Assembly (NCBI GenBank): GCA_031423495.1
Contig: JANPFP010000073.1
Coordinates: 1 to 64,000 of the forward strand
DNA: 64,000 bases
Direction: 5' to 3'
From: JACPYM01 sp031423495
GTDB taxonomy: Bacteria; Acidobacteriota; Blastocatellia; RBC074
This document shows, one piece after another, positions 35,571 to 43,286 of this stretch. Within the stretch, counting starts at the first letter, position 1, and every line of letters begins with the position of its first letter. The notes below the pieces were generated by a model that saw only the letters and a program-made list of their open reading frames with translations, had not been told where the DNA came from and did no database searches. The position numbers were made by a program, and so were the translations under genes.

Positions 35571-37073
35571 GTGGTGGGCAGCCCGGAACAAACTGGTTAT
35601 CTGGCTTATCGCCTTGCAGCTTACCAGCACCTGATTGCCATGTTGGCAGAGCGAAATCTGGTAGAGGGTTCACTTCGTCTGGCTGAACAAGCCAAAGCGC
35701 GGGTCTTGCTCGACGTTCTCACACAGGGCAAGGCCAACCTTGTAAAAGCGATGTCGGCAGAAGAACGGCAACTAGAGCAAAAGCTGAGAAACGATCTGAA
35801 TAACGCGAACCTCGCGTTGACTCGCGCCCAACAGGCCAGCGTAAAAAGTCCAGAGCTTAGGGAACTTGAACGCAGCGTGGAAACTTTGCAGATCGCGCGC
35901 GAAAGCCTTGAATCAAAACTTTACGCAGCGCATCCCGAACTAAAAACACAACGCGGGGCAGCACCGCGGCTCAAACTCGAAGAAGCCTCCGCCTTGTTGC
36001 CCAACGCGAACAGCGCCTTGCTGGAATACGTTGTGACCGAAGACGCGTCGTACTTCTTCACTTTGACCAAAGCATCTGCGGATTCAGCCGTAGCGTTGAA
36101 AGTCTTTCCACTTGTCGTCAAAAGCAAAGAACTCACGAATCTGATCGAAAAATATCGCCGCCACCTGGCTGAACAAGACCTGACGTTTCGCGCTACGGCC
36201 AGACAGCTTTACGACTTGTTGCTCAAGCCCGCACAAGCCCAACTCGCAGGCAAAACCCAACTCATCATCGTTCCCGATGGCAAGCTGTGGGAGCTTCCGT
36301 TTCAGGCGCTCGTCACGCCCAAGAATCAATACCTGATTGAAACCGCTGCCGTTTCGTATGCGCCTTCGCTGACCGTGTTGCGCGAGATGCAAGCGCAGCG
36401 TGTGCGGCGCGGCAAGCCGAGCGGCGACTTGCTGGCTTTCGGCAATCCGACGTTCGGACAAGAAACCATCAAGCGCATCGAGTTGGCTTACCGCGACGCG
36501 AAGCTCGTCCCGCTGCCCGAAGCCGAAGCTGAGGTCAAAGCGTTGGGGCAGTTGTATGGCGCGCGCAGTCAGGTCTTCATCGGAGCCGTCGCGCGCGAAG
36601 ACCGTTTGAAATCCGCCGCCACCACGGCGGGCGTTTTGCACATCGCTACGCATGGAATTTTGAACGACGCTGCGCCGTTGTATTCGCACTTGGCGTTGGC
36701 TACGAATGATGAAAAGGAAGACGGTTTGCTCGAAGCGTGGGAACTGATGCAACTCGATTTGAAAGCCGACCTCGTCGTGTTGTCGGCCTGTGAAACTGCG
36801 CGCGGACGCATCGGTGCAGGTGAAGGCGTCATCGGTTTGTCATGGGCGTTGTTTGTCGCGGGCGTGCCGTCTACGTTGGTGAGCCAGTGGAAGGTTGAGT
36901 CGTCGAGTTCGCGCGATTTGATGCTCAGCTTTCATCGCGGCTTGCGTAATCAAACGCATCCACTGACCAAAGCCGAAGCCTTGCGCCAAGCCGTGTTGCC
37001 GCTGCTCAAAAATCCGCGCACCGATCATCCGTTTTATTGGGCAGGCTTTGTTTTAGTGGGCGACGGACGCTAA
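35571..37073 (+). CDS. C-terminal CHAT (caspase-like) domain part of the same gene
   Basis: The frame continues from the TAG at 35481; the first possible internal start is the GTG at 35571. The region has a helical linker (KARVLLDVLTQGKANLVKAM, QLEQKLRNDLNNANLALTRAQ), then a CHAT domain with PDGKLWELPFQAL, AFGNPTFG, the catalytic histidine in LHIATHGILND, and the catalytic cysteine in VVLSACETARG. It ends in GVPSTLVSQWKV and FYWAGFVLVGDGR. CHAT proteins are clan CD peptidases or related binding proteins. Whether this half is translated alone or by read-through is unknown. The stop codon is inside a palindromic terminator shared with the convergent anti-sigma gene. Confidence 0.82.
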   Translation: MVGSPEQTGYLAYRLAAYQHLIAMLAERNLVEGSLRLAEQAKARVLLDVLTQGKANLVKAMSAEERQLEQKLRNDLNNANLALTRAQQASVKSPELRELERSVETLQIARESLESKLYAAHPELKTQRGAAPRLKLEEASALLPNANSALLEYVVTEDASYFFTLTKASADSAVALKVFPLVVKSKELTNLIEKYRRHLAEQDLTFRATARQLYDLLLKPAQAQLAGKTQLIIVPDGKLWELPFQALVTPKNQYLIETAAVSYAPSLTVLREMQAQRVRRGKPSGDLLAFGNPTFGQETIKRIELAYRDAKLVPLPEAEAEVKALGQLYGARSQVFIGAVAREDRLKSAATTAGVLHIATHGILNDAAPLYSHLALATNDEKEDGLLEAWELMQLDLKADLVVLSACETARGRIGAGEGVIGLSWALFVAGVPSTLVSQWKVESSSSRDLMLSFHRGLRNQTHPLTKAEALRQAVLPLLKNPRTDHPFYWAGFVLVGDGR

Positions 37074-37119
37074 TGGAATGGGTAGCGCAGGTTGGTAACC
37101 TGCGCTACCCATTCCATTA
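37071..37119. terminator. Perfect 23-bp palindrome shared by two convergent genes
   Basis: Arm 37071-37093 and arm 37097-37119 are exact reverse complements around GGT. The TAA of the CHAT gene (37071-37073) and the TAA of the anti-sigma gene (37117-37119 on the minus strand) are the outer ends of the stem. It is likely a bidirectional terminator, although no long T-run is present. Confidence 0.85.
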
Positions 37120-38397
37120 GCGCCGCAACTTGCGCAACTCAGCTAACAGCTTAGGCGGAATTGCTGAATCAGGATTGGCTTTTTGCAGCGCGCGGAATTC
37201 GCGTTCGGCTTCGTCGAGCAAACCGGCCTGCACGTAAAGCTGTCCCGTCAACAAGTGCGAAGAAAGACTGCGCGCGTTTTGAATCTCAGCGAATTTTTTT
37301 TGCCCCGCTACGCGAAAGCGCGCCAATGGCTTGGGCGGTTGTGGAGCTTTGATAACCTCGCCGTCTTTGTCGGCTTTGACTTGCCAGGCGTATACGCGCC
37401 CGCGCGCCAACGACTGCGGCACTTGCCATGAGGTTTGCGTCAACGCTTCGCTTTGCGCGACCGCTTCGTATTGTTCGTTGACGAGTTCGACCTGATAGCT
37501 GGTCGCGCCTGCCAACGGCTGCCAACGCAACACAGGGCGATCAGAAAGCACGACCTTACCCGCCGGTTCGATCAATACGAACTGGGCGAATTGGCTCTCT
37601 TTGCCTTGCCCCATCAACGCCGCCGAAGCCGAACCCAATCCATTCAAGGCTGTCGAACGGGTTAGTTGATTGGCCTGCAAAGCCTTTTGTGCGAGTTGGC
37701 GATAACGTGCGGGCCAGTCGTTTGCGCCTTGTAACTGGCCTTGCGCGTCGAGCATAAGTTGGCCGTCGCCGTCGTTGAGTTGCGCCAGCAAGTTAATCGG
37801 CGAAGCAGTTGGTTCAACGGTTGCGCTAGGCGCAATCGTTGGAGAAGGCGAAGGCGTCACGATGGCGATTTGCTGGTTGTCGCGTTTGAACATTCGCCAG
37901 CCGATCAAGCCGAAGATCAGCATGGCGGCTGTCGTTACGACCAAAGGCAACGCAAAAAACGCGCGCAGCCGTTCGCCCAATGAGGGCGGCGCATTGAGCG
38001 CGGGTTTGAGTTCGACGGTGAGATCTTCGGCGACTTGCTGGCTGAAGGCGCGCAAGTCATCTGCCGCCGCGCCGCATTGGTGGCATTGCGACAAATGATC
38101 GCGGGCGAATTGTTGCGTTTCGCCGTTGAGGCGACCGTCTACGAAATCGGCAAGTTGTTCAAACGTCAGATGCACGGGTTCGCTCTCTGCCAGCACGGCG
38201 CTGTGCAAAGCCGGATAAAGCGCGGGCTGCCGCAACGCCACACGCTGGCAACACGCAGCGCAATCTGCCAAATGCCGCGTCAAAGCAGACAATTCCTCAG
38301 CCGCCAGTCGCTGGGCGGCGAAATCAATAAGTTGTGTTTCAGTCAAATGCGTAAACAACGGACACTCACCTTTTGCGGGGACGCAGTGGGTCGGCAA
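37117..38397 (-). CDS. Membrane anti-sigma factor with two zf-HC2 domains
   Basis: A protein of about 426 residues. Two zinc-finger anti-sigma motifs (HLADCAACCQRVALRQP near 42 and HLSQCHQCGAAADDL near 103) precede a membrane helix (LPLVVTTAAMLIFGLIGW) and a Pro/Thr/Ser linker. A periplasmic beta-rich segment follows (RPVLRWQPLAGATSYQVELV, Fn3-like), ending in a short TPR-like helix pair. The frame begins with a TTG at 38397. A TTG at 38358 preceded by AAGGTGAG is a good alternative. It directly follows the sigma factor gene and faces the CHAT gene. Confidence 0.83.
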   Translation of the reverse strand: MPTHCVPAKGECPLFTHLTETQLIDFAAQRLAAEELSALTRHLADCAACCQRVALRQPALYPALHSAVLAESEPVHLTFEQLADFVDGRLNGETQQFARDHLSQCHQCGAAADDLRAFSQQVAEDLTVELKPALNAPPSLGERLRAFFALPLVVTTAAMLIFGLIGWRMFKRDNQQIAIVTPSPSPTIAPSATVEPTASPINLLAQLNDGDGQLMLDAQGQLQGANDWPARYRQLAQKALQANQLTRSTALNGLGSASAALMGQGKESQFAQFVLIEPAGKVVLSDRPVLRWQPLAGATSYQVELVNEQYEAVAQSEALTQTSWQVPQSLARGRVYAWQVKADKDGEVIKAPQPPKPLARFRVAGQKKFAEIQNARSLSSHLLTGQLYVQAGLLDEAEREFRALQKANPDSAIPPKLLAELRKLRR

Positions 38398-38450
38398 TCA
38401 TTGAAATTGCCGAAACCGTAGGGCGTATTACCAAGCGCGAAAAATTTATT

Positions 38451-39425
38451 TCAAGCAAAGCCGCGTAAGCGCCGCGCCAGTCTTTCGCGTGCGGACTTGC
38501 GTGCATTAATCACTTGTTGGCGCGTCAGCCCTAACAATTCGGCGACGCGCAAATCTTCGAGCGGCAGGTCATTCCATAACGCAGCGAATCGTTCATCCGT
38601 CATTTCAAGCGCCGCTGCCAGTTGCGCGAGCGTAGCCACGCCGGTAATCACAAACAGCGCGATGCAGCCGCGTCCGGCTTCGTCGCGCAAATTGAGCAAA
38701 AGCGCGGCGCGTTGATGCACAGGCAATTCCCGCAATTCTTCCCACATTCGTTGCAAGAAGACGCGCTGCTCGGTCAGCCAGGCCGGATTGGCTTCGGCGC
38801 TCAACAATTCGCGTTCGGTGAGCGCGTCGAGCGACTCGGCTTGGGGTTCGGCCAATTGCAAAAACTCGGCGAGCCACGCGACGAGTTCGTTGAGCGCGAT
38901 GGGTGCGGCGGCTTGATTGAAAATCGCCGCGAGCAATTCGATCAATGCTGCACCTTGGGCCGCACCTTGCGCACCTGCCCAACGCTGGCGCTGCCAGACG
39001 AACGAACGATCTTCCAACACGGCGCGCAAACGTCCCGACGCTAACGCATCTTTTTTGCCTTGCCATTCGGCGAATCCGGCAACCGTTTTGTCGCGTTCGC
39101 GCCATTGCGCGAAGCCGTTCTGCCGAGTCAGCGCGTAAAGCACGCGATTCCGCAGCGCCTGAAATTGCGGATTGGCCTGCCGCAAGCGTTGCGCGCAGAC
39201 ACGCCACGCGATGGTCGCGGCAATGCTGCGCCACGCTTCGTCGGGTAAGTCTTTTGGCAAGTCTGGCACGACCTGCATGCGTTGCCAGAGTTGCATGCGC
39301 GCTTCCTGATAAAGGTCTTCCAGGTCGTGCGGCCACGAACGCATCTTGAAGCGGATGATGCTGTGCAAAATCGCTTCGGCTTCAGTGACTAATGGCGTTA
39401 CAGGTTGTTCAGGTTCGGCTTTCAA
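38451..39425 (-). CDS. RNA polymerase sigma factor, ECF-like with a large insertion
   Basis: A protein of about 324 residues. The N-terminal region HSIIRFKMRSWPHDLEDLYQEARMQLWQRM matches sigma region 2. The C-terminal LRVAELLGLTRQQVINARKSARERLARRL resembles region 4 (LGLTRQQVINARKSARERL as recognition helix). Between them is an unusually long spacer of about 180 residues. I place the start at the TTG at 39425, whose TTGA overlaps the TGA of the upstream oxidase gene, a coupling arrangement. The open frame to 39572 would overlap that gene by 150 bases and has no domain. The downstream gene is its likely anti-sigma factor. Confidence 0.78.
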   Translation of the reverse strand: MKAEPEQPVTPLVTEAEAILHSIIRFKMRSWPHDLEDLYQEARMQLWQRMQVVPDLPKDLPDEAWRSIAATIAWRVCAQRLRQANPQFQALRNRVLYALTRQNGFAQWRERDKTVAGFAEWQGKKDALASGRLRAVLEDRSFVWQRQRWAGAQGAAQGAALIELLAAIFNQAAAPIALNELVAWLAEFLQLAEPQAESLDALTERELLSAEANPAWLTEQRVFLQRMWEELRELPVHQRAALLLNLRDEAGRGCIALFVITGVATLAQLAAALEMTDERFAALWNDLPLEDLRVAELLGLTRQQVINARKSARERLARRLRGFA

Positions 39426-40591
39426 TAAATTGCGCGTGCTTTGACGTTTGCTTTGGTGGCGAGTGAAAACTCTTGCTCGACGCTGTCGTTGGCAATGATA
39501 CGCGCTGCCACGTATTCGCCCAACGCGGGGCCGTGCTTGAATCCGTGCCCTGAGCCGCCACCGACCAGCCATACGTTGGTGAAATCAGGGTGGCGATCAA
39601 TTAGGAAGTCTCCGTTAGAAGTGTTTTCATATTGGCAAACCCGTGACTCGATAAGCGGCGCGTCTTTCAACGCAGGAAACCGCCGCGCCAACGTTTGGCG
39701 AGCAGTCTGCAACGTGGTGTCAGTGACCAAACGTTCGTCGTTGTCTGGATCGAAAGCCCCGCCGTGGCGGTCAGGTGCGACTTTGAATCCGCGCGCTTCG
39801 AGACTGGGCAGGCCGTAAACTTCTGCCGCGAAATCTATCCACGTCGGACAGTGCGGCGGAGCAAAACGCGCATCGCCCGACGGCGTGCCGAAATAAAACA
39901 CTTCCTGCCGCGTCACGTGAATGCGTTCGGCCAACAACGCGGGAAAGAGTTTCGGTAGCCACGGGCCGCAGGCAAAGATGAACTTATCGGCGTGCAGCTT
40001 GTTTCCGCTGTGCGTGGTGAGTTCGGTCAATCGCCCCGTGCCGCCCGTGCTTATGGGTGGCAGCACGGCTTCGTTGAGGAAGCTGACACCGCGTTGAAGG
40101 GCGGCTTGCGCGACGGTTTGTACGGCACGCCACGCCATCAACGCACCGCTATCCGGTTCGTAAATCGCCCAATCAACGCCTCCAAAATTGAATTGCGGAA
40201 AACGCTTTTCGAGTTCGGCACGGTCGAGGCGTTCAAAGGGTATGCCGTATTTCGCCAATGTTTGCTCGCTGTCGAGCGCGTGCGCGTAATCGCCCTGTGC
40301 CAGCAACAACACGCCGGTTTGGTGAAAGAGCGTGTGCCCCGTGTCTTCACAAAATTCTGCGCTAAAGTCTTTCCATAATTTCAACGCGCGCCACGACCAG
40401 CGCGTATAAATTTCGCTCGCGCCGTAGCTCATCCGAATAATGCGCGACTCGTCGCCCGAACTCGAACGGCTGTTGCCCGCGCCATAAGCGTCAACGAGTA
40501 CGACGCGCAAGCCCGCGCGGTTTAGTTCATAAGCCGTCCACGTGCCGAATACGCCCGCGCCGATGACGGCTACGTCAAAAGTTTGATTCAT
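39422..40591 (-). CDS. Monomeric sarcosine oxidase-like FAD amine oxidase
   Basis: A 389-residue flavoprotein of the DAO family. The Rossmann dinucleotide motif is VAVIGAGVFGTWTAYELNRAG, followed by SSSGDESRIIRMSYG, which matches the MSOX/MTOX active-site loop. Near the C-terminus, RVCQYENTSNGDFLIDRHP has the cysteine that binds FAD covalently in monomeric sarcosine oxidase, then WLVGGGSGHGFKHGPALGE. It probably oxidises an N-methyl amino acid, giving formaldehyde and H2O2; the exact substrate is unknown. It is the first gene of the unit containing the sigma and anti-sigma genes. Confidence 0.87.
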   Translation of the reverse strand: MNQTFDVAVIGAGVFGTWTAYELNRAGLRVVLVDAYGAGNSRSSSGDESRIIRMSYGASEIYTRWSWRALKLWKDFSAEFCEDTGHTLFHQTGVLLLAQGDYAHALDSEQTLAKYGIPFERLDRAELEKRFPQFNFGGVDWAIYEPDSGALMAWRAVQTVAQAALQRGVSFLNEAVLPPISTGGTGRLTELTTHSGNKLHADKFIFACGPWLPKLFPALLAERIHVTRQEVFYFGTPSGDARFAPPHCPTWIDFAAEVYGLPSLEARGFKVAPDRHGGAFDPDNDERLVTDTTLQTARQTLARRFPALKDAPLIESRVCQYENTSNGDFLIDRHPDFTNVWLVGGGSGHGFKHGPALGEYVAARIIANDSVEQEFSLATKANVKARAIY

Positions 40592-40669
40592 AGTGATGCC
40601 TGACAGAGCAAGGGTTGAACAACTTGCGATTGTTACGGACTATATTGATCGAACTGGCGCAAAACAAAT

Positions 40670-41284
40670 ATGGCAACAAGTGACGATCCAGAAGAATTGG
40701 GACGCCGTTGGGCACGCAAAAACAAACCCGTGAACGAGTTAATTGCGGGTTTGCCAGCAGAGCAATTATCAATCGCAATCACGGCTTATACGGCGGAGCT
40801 GAAAGTCTTGTATGCCGCCGAAGCGCAACGCGACGCGCTCACGCAACTGGGCAATCGTGCGGCTTTCGAGCATCATCTCGCCGCCGAAAGCGCGCGGGCT
40901 TTGCGTTATGGTCGCGTACTGACCGTAGCCTTGCTTGATCTCGACGGCTTCAAGCAAATCAACGACACGCACGGACACGCCGCCGGAGACGCTGCGCTGC
41001 AACAGTTCGCGCAGTTATTAAAAGCCACGTTGCGGCAAAGCGATCAGGCCTTTCGTTATGGCGGCGATGAGTTCGCGGTGTTGTTGCCTGAGACGACGGA
41101 ACCAGCGGTTGAGGGCGTGATGTTAAGACTGAAAGAAAAAATGGCGGCGGCGCATTGTGCGTTTGGTTTCAGTTGGGGCAGTGCCTCTTTATCTAATTTA
41201 CCTGTCGAAAGCCGTGTGCCAGAGGCGCTGTTGCCGCTAGCAGACGCGCGGCTGTACGCGCAAAAACGCGAGAAGCGTTCATGA
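40670..41284 (+). CDS. GGDEF-domain diguanylate cyclase
   Basis: A 204-residue cytosolic protein with a short N-terminal helical region (about 1-50) and a GGDEF domain. It has DALTQLGNRAAFE, LLDLDGFKQINDTHGHAAGD, the intact active-site motif RYGGDEFAVLLP, and a C-terminal ADARLYAQKREK. No RxxD inhibitory site is clear five residues before GGDEF (LRQSDQAFRYGGDEF). It would make c-di-GMP from GTP. It overlaps the start of the following histidine kinase gene by four bases (ATGA), so the two are coupled. Confidence 0.92.
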   Translation: MATSDDPEELGRRWARKNKPVNELIAGLPAEQLSIAITAYTAELKVLYAAEAQRDALTQLGNRAAFEHHLAAESARALRYGRVLTVALLDLDGFKQINDTHGHAAGDAALQQFAQLLKATLRQSDQAFRYGGDEFAVLLPETTEPAVEGVMLRLKEKMAAAHCAFGFSWGSASLSNLPVESRVPEALLPLADARLYAQKREKRS

Positions 41285-43221
41285 CTTTTACCCGATTCGC
41301 CCAACAGATTTTACGCTCGACGAAACTCAACGTGAGCGTGGTTTACACCGCGCTGGTCGTAGGCTTTTTCTTGCTGATTGGGCTGATCGTTAATTTAGGG
41401 AGTTATGGCGCGAACCGTTTGGAAGAGTTGAGCCGTCGCGCGCAGGCGCAAACCGAAGGCTTCGGCGTGCGTGTGCAACAGGCTTCGGCCTTGCGTTCGG
41501 CGGTCGAGAACAGCCTGGCCGAAGCGCGCACCTATCGCACCGCGCGTGAGAACTTGCGCGGGATGATCGTTTCTTACAACTCGCGCTTTAACACAGCCTT
41601 GCAACGGCTCAACGACGAGTTCGCCAAAACCAAAACCGTCAGAACACAACTCGGTACGGACTTGTCTGTCGAAGAGCGCAAACAAATTGATTACCTATTG
41701 GCGCACGAAGCCACGCTGGTCGCATATCTCGCGCAAGTGCGTGAGCGCGTGAATGCCGAAGTCAAAGGGACGGCGGCAAGTTTTTCTGCGCCTGAAATCG
41801 TCACGCCGCATGACGCCGAGATTGATGCGAAACTCGCAGCGGGCACCGATCAAGCGACGAGGCAATCGTTGATCGAAAGCCGCTTTCTGAGCGCGCAAAA
41901 CTTTATGTTGAACGCCGTGCAAGCGTGGGAAAAACAGCTCAGCCTCGAACGGCAAAACCTGCTGGCAGATGTGGCTACGCAACAAGCCGCCGCCGCCGCC
42001 GCCGTGCGTTCGCGTATGTTTTGGACGGCCTTGCTGGGCGGACTGATTGCGTTAGGGTCTTCTTTGATCGCGCTTTCGCAAATCAAACAGATTCGTCAAG
42101 CCGAAAATCAGGCGCAGGAAGCTGGGGGATTGACGACTTCGGTGTTGAACAGTTTGCGCGACGGGGTGTTGGCGATTAACGAACAAGGCGCAGTGTTTTC
42201 GGTGAACCCTACGTTTGAGAAAGACTTTCACTTCACGCAACGCGAATGTTTGCATCAGGATTACCGTACCTTGTTGGCGGGCTTGCCCGTGTTGCGGCAG
42301 GCGATTGAGAAAGCCAGTGAACGTATGTCGCTCACGTCGGTTGCGCACGTACGCGCCGCCGAGCGATTGGAAATCAAACCCGATGGCGCGGCGGGCGATA
42401 CGCGGTTGTTCGATCTGGAAATCACGCCGCGCAAAGTCAGCGGCGAAGAACGCGGTTCGGTCATTGTGCTGACGGATGTCACAGAGATTGAACGCAACCG
42501 CGAAGAAGCCGAACGCAATCGCGCGCTCAGTCGCATCGGACAACTCACCGCGCAAGTCGGCCACGAAATCTATAATCCGCTAGGTTCGATCAAGCTCAAC
42601 ACAGACTTGCTGGACATGCAGCTTCCGCCCGACACGCCCGCATTGAACGACGCACGCGAAACGGTAAAACGGCTCAAGCGTTCGCTCGAACACCTCTCGA
42701 CCATCGTGCTGGATTTGCGTTACCTCTCGCGTCCGCGCGACCCCGAACGCAAGGCGACGGAATTGAACGGCTTGCTTGATGAGGTCATCGAACTCGCACG
42801 CGAACGCTTGCAACGCACACAAATTCAGGTAAAACGCACTTACGCCGTTGAACAACTGCGCGGCGAATTCGATCCGGTGCAATTGCGTAAAGTCTTTCTC
42901 AATCTCTTGATGAACGCGATTGAAGCCTCACCGTCAGGCAGCGAAGTCACGCTGGCGACGCGCGCCGTCAGCGCCAAGACTTTGACGAATGGATTCAAAG
43001 CCGAACGCGGCGCACTCGCGGTCAGCGTAATGGATCACGGCAGCGGCATGTCCGCCGAAACCAAACGTCGCGTGTTCGAGGCGTTTTATACGACCAAACA
43101 ACACGGCACGGGGTTGGGCATGATGATTACACACGAAATCATCAAGAAACACGGCGGTCTTATCGAAGTCGAAAGCGAAGAAGGTCGCGGCACCAGTGTG
43201 GAAGTTTTCTTGCCGCTTTAG
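41281..43221 (+). CDS. Membrane sensor histidine kinase
   Basis: A 646-residue kinase. It has an N-terminal helix (VVYTALVVGFFLLIGLIVNL), an extracytoplasmic coiled region of about 220 residues, and a second helix (FWTALLGGLIALGSSLIALS). A PAS domain follows (NSLRDGVLAINEQGAVFSVN), then HisKA with RIGQLTAQVGHEIYNPLGSI and HATPase with LLMNAIEASPSGSE, DHGSGMS and GTGLGMMITHEI. No receiver domain or partner regulator is adjacent; the coupled upstream gene is a diguanylate cyclase. The signal is unknown. Confidence 0.92.
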   Translation: MTFTRFAQQILRSTKLNVSVVYTALVVGFFLLIGLIVNLGSYGANRLEELSRRAQAQTEGFGVRVQQASALRSAVENSLAEARTYRTARENLRGMIVSYNSRFNTALQRLNDEFAKTKTVRTQLGTDLSVEERKQIDYLLAHEATLVAYLAQVRERVNAEVKGTAASFSAPEIVTPHDAEIDAKLAAGTDQATRQSLIESRFLSAQNFMLNAVQAWEKQLSLERQNLLADVATQQAAAAAAVRSRMFWTALLGGLIALGSSLIALSQIKQIRQAENQAQEAGGLTTSVLNSLRDGVLAINEQGAVFSVNPTFEKDFHFTQRECLHQDYRTLLAGLPVLRQAIEKASERMSLTSVAHVRAAERLEIKPDGAAGDTRLFDLEITPRKVSGEERGSVIVLTDVTEIERNREEAERNRALSRIGQLTAQVGHEIYNPLGSIKLNTDLLDMQLPPDTPALNDARETVKRLKRSLEHLSTIVLDLRYLSRPRDPERKATELNGLLDEVIELARERLQRTQIQVKRTYAVEQLRGEFDPVQLRKVFLNLLMNAIEASPSGSEVTLATRAVSAKTLTNGFKAERGALAVSVMDHGSGMSAETKRRVFEAFYTTKQHGTGLGMMITHEIIKKHGGLIEVESEEGRGTSVEVFLPL

Positions 43222-43233
43222 GAGCGGAAAGAA

Positions 43234-43268
43234 GGCAAAAGACAAACGGCAAAAGGCAAACGGCAAAA
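43234..43268. repeat. Five heptamer units of (GGCAAAM)
   Basis: GGCAAAA, GACAAAC, GGCAAAA, GGCAAAC, GGCAAAA run without gaps between the histidine kinase stop and the regulator start. They belong to the same 7-bp class as the other tracts, with a different sequence. Confidence 0.85.
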
Positions 43269-43286
43269 AGATAGCCGACAACTGAG

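Noticed and set aside
39426..39572. Sigma factor N-terminal extension overlapping the oxidase gene
   Set aside because: It is Arg-rich, shows no sigma homology and lies antiphase to well-conserved oxidase codons.
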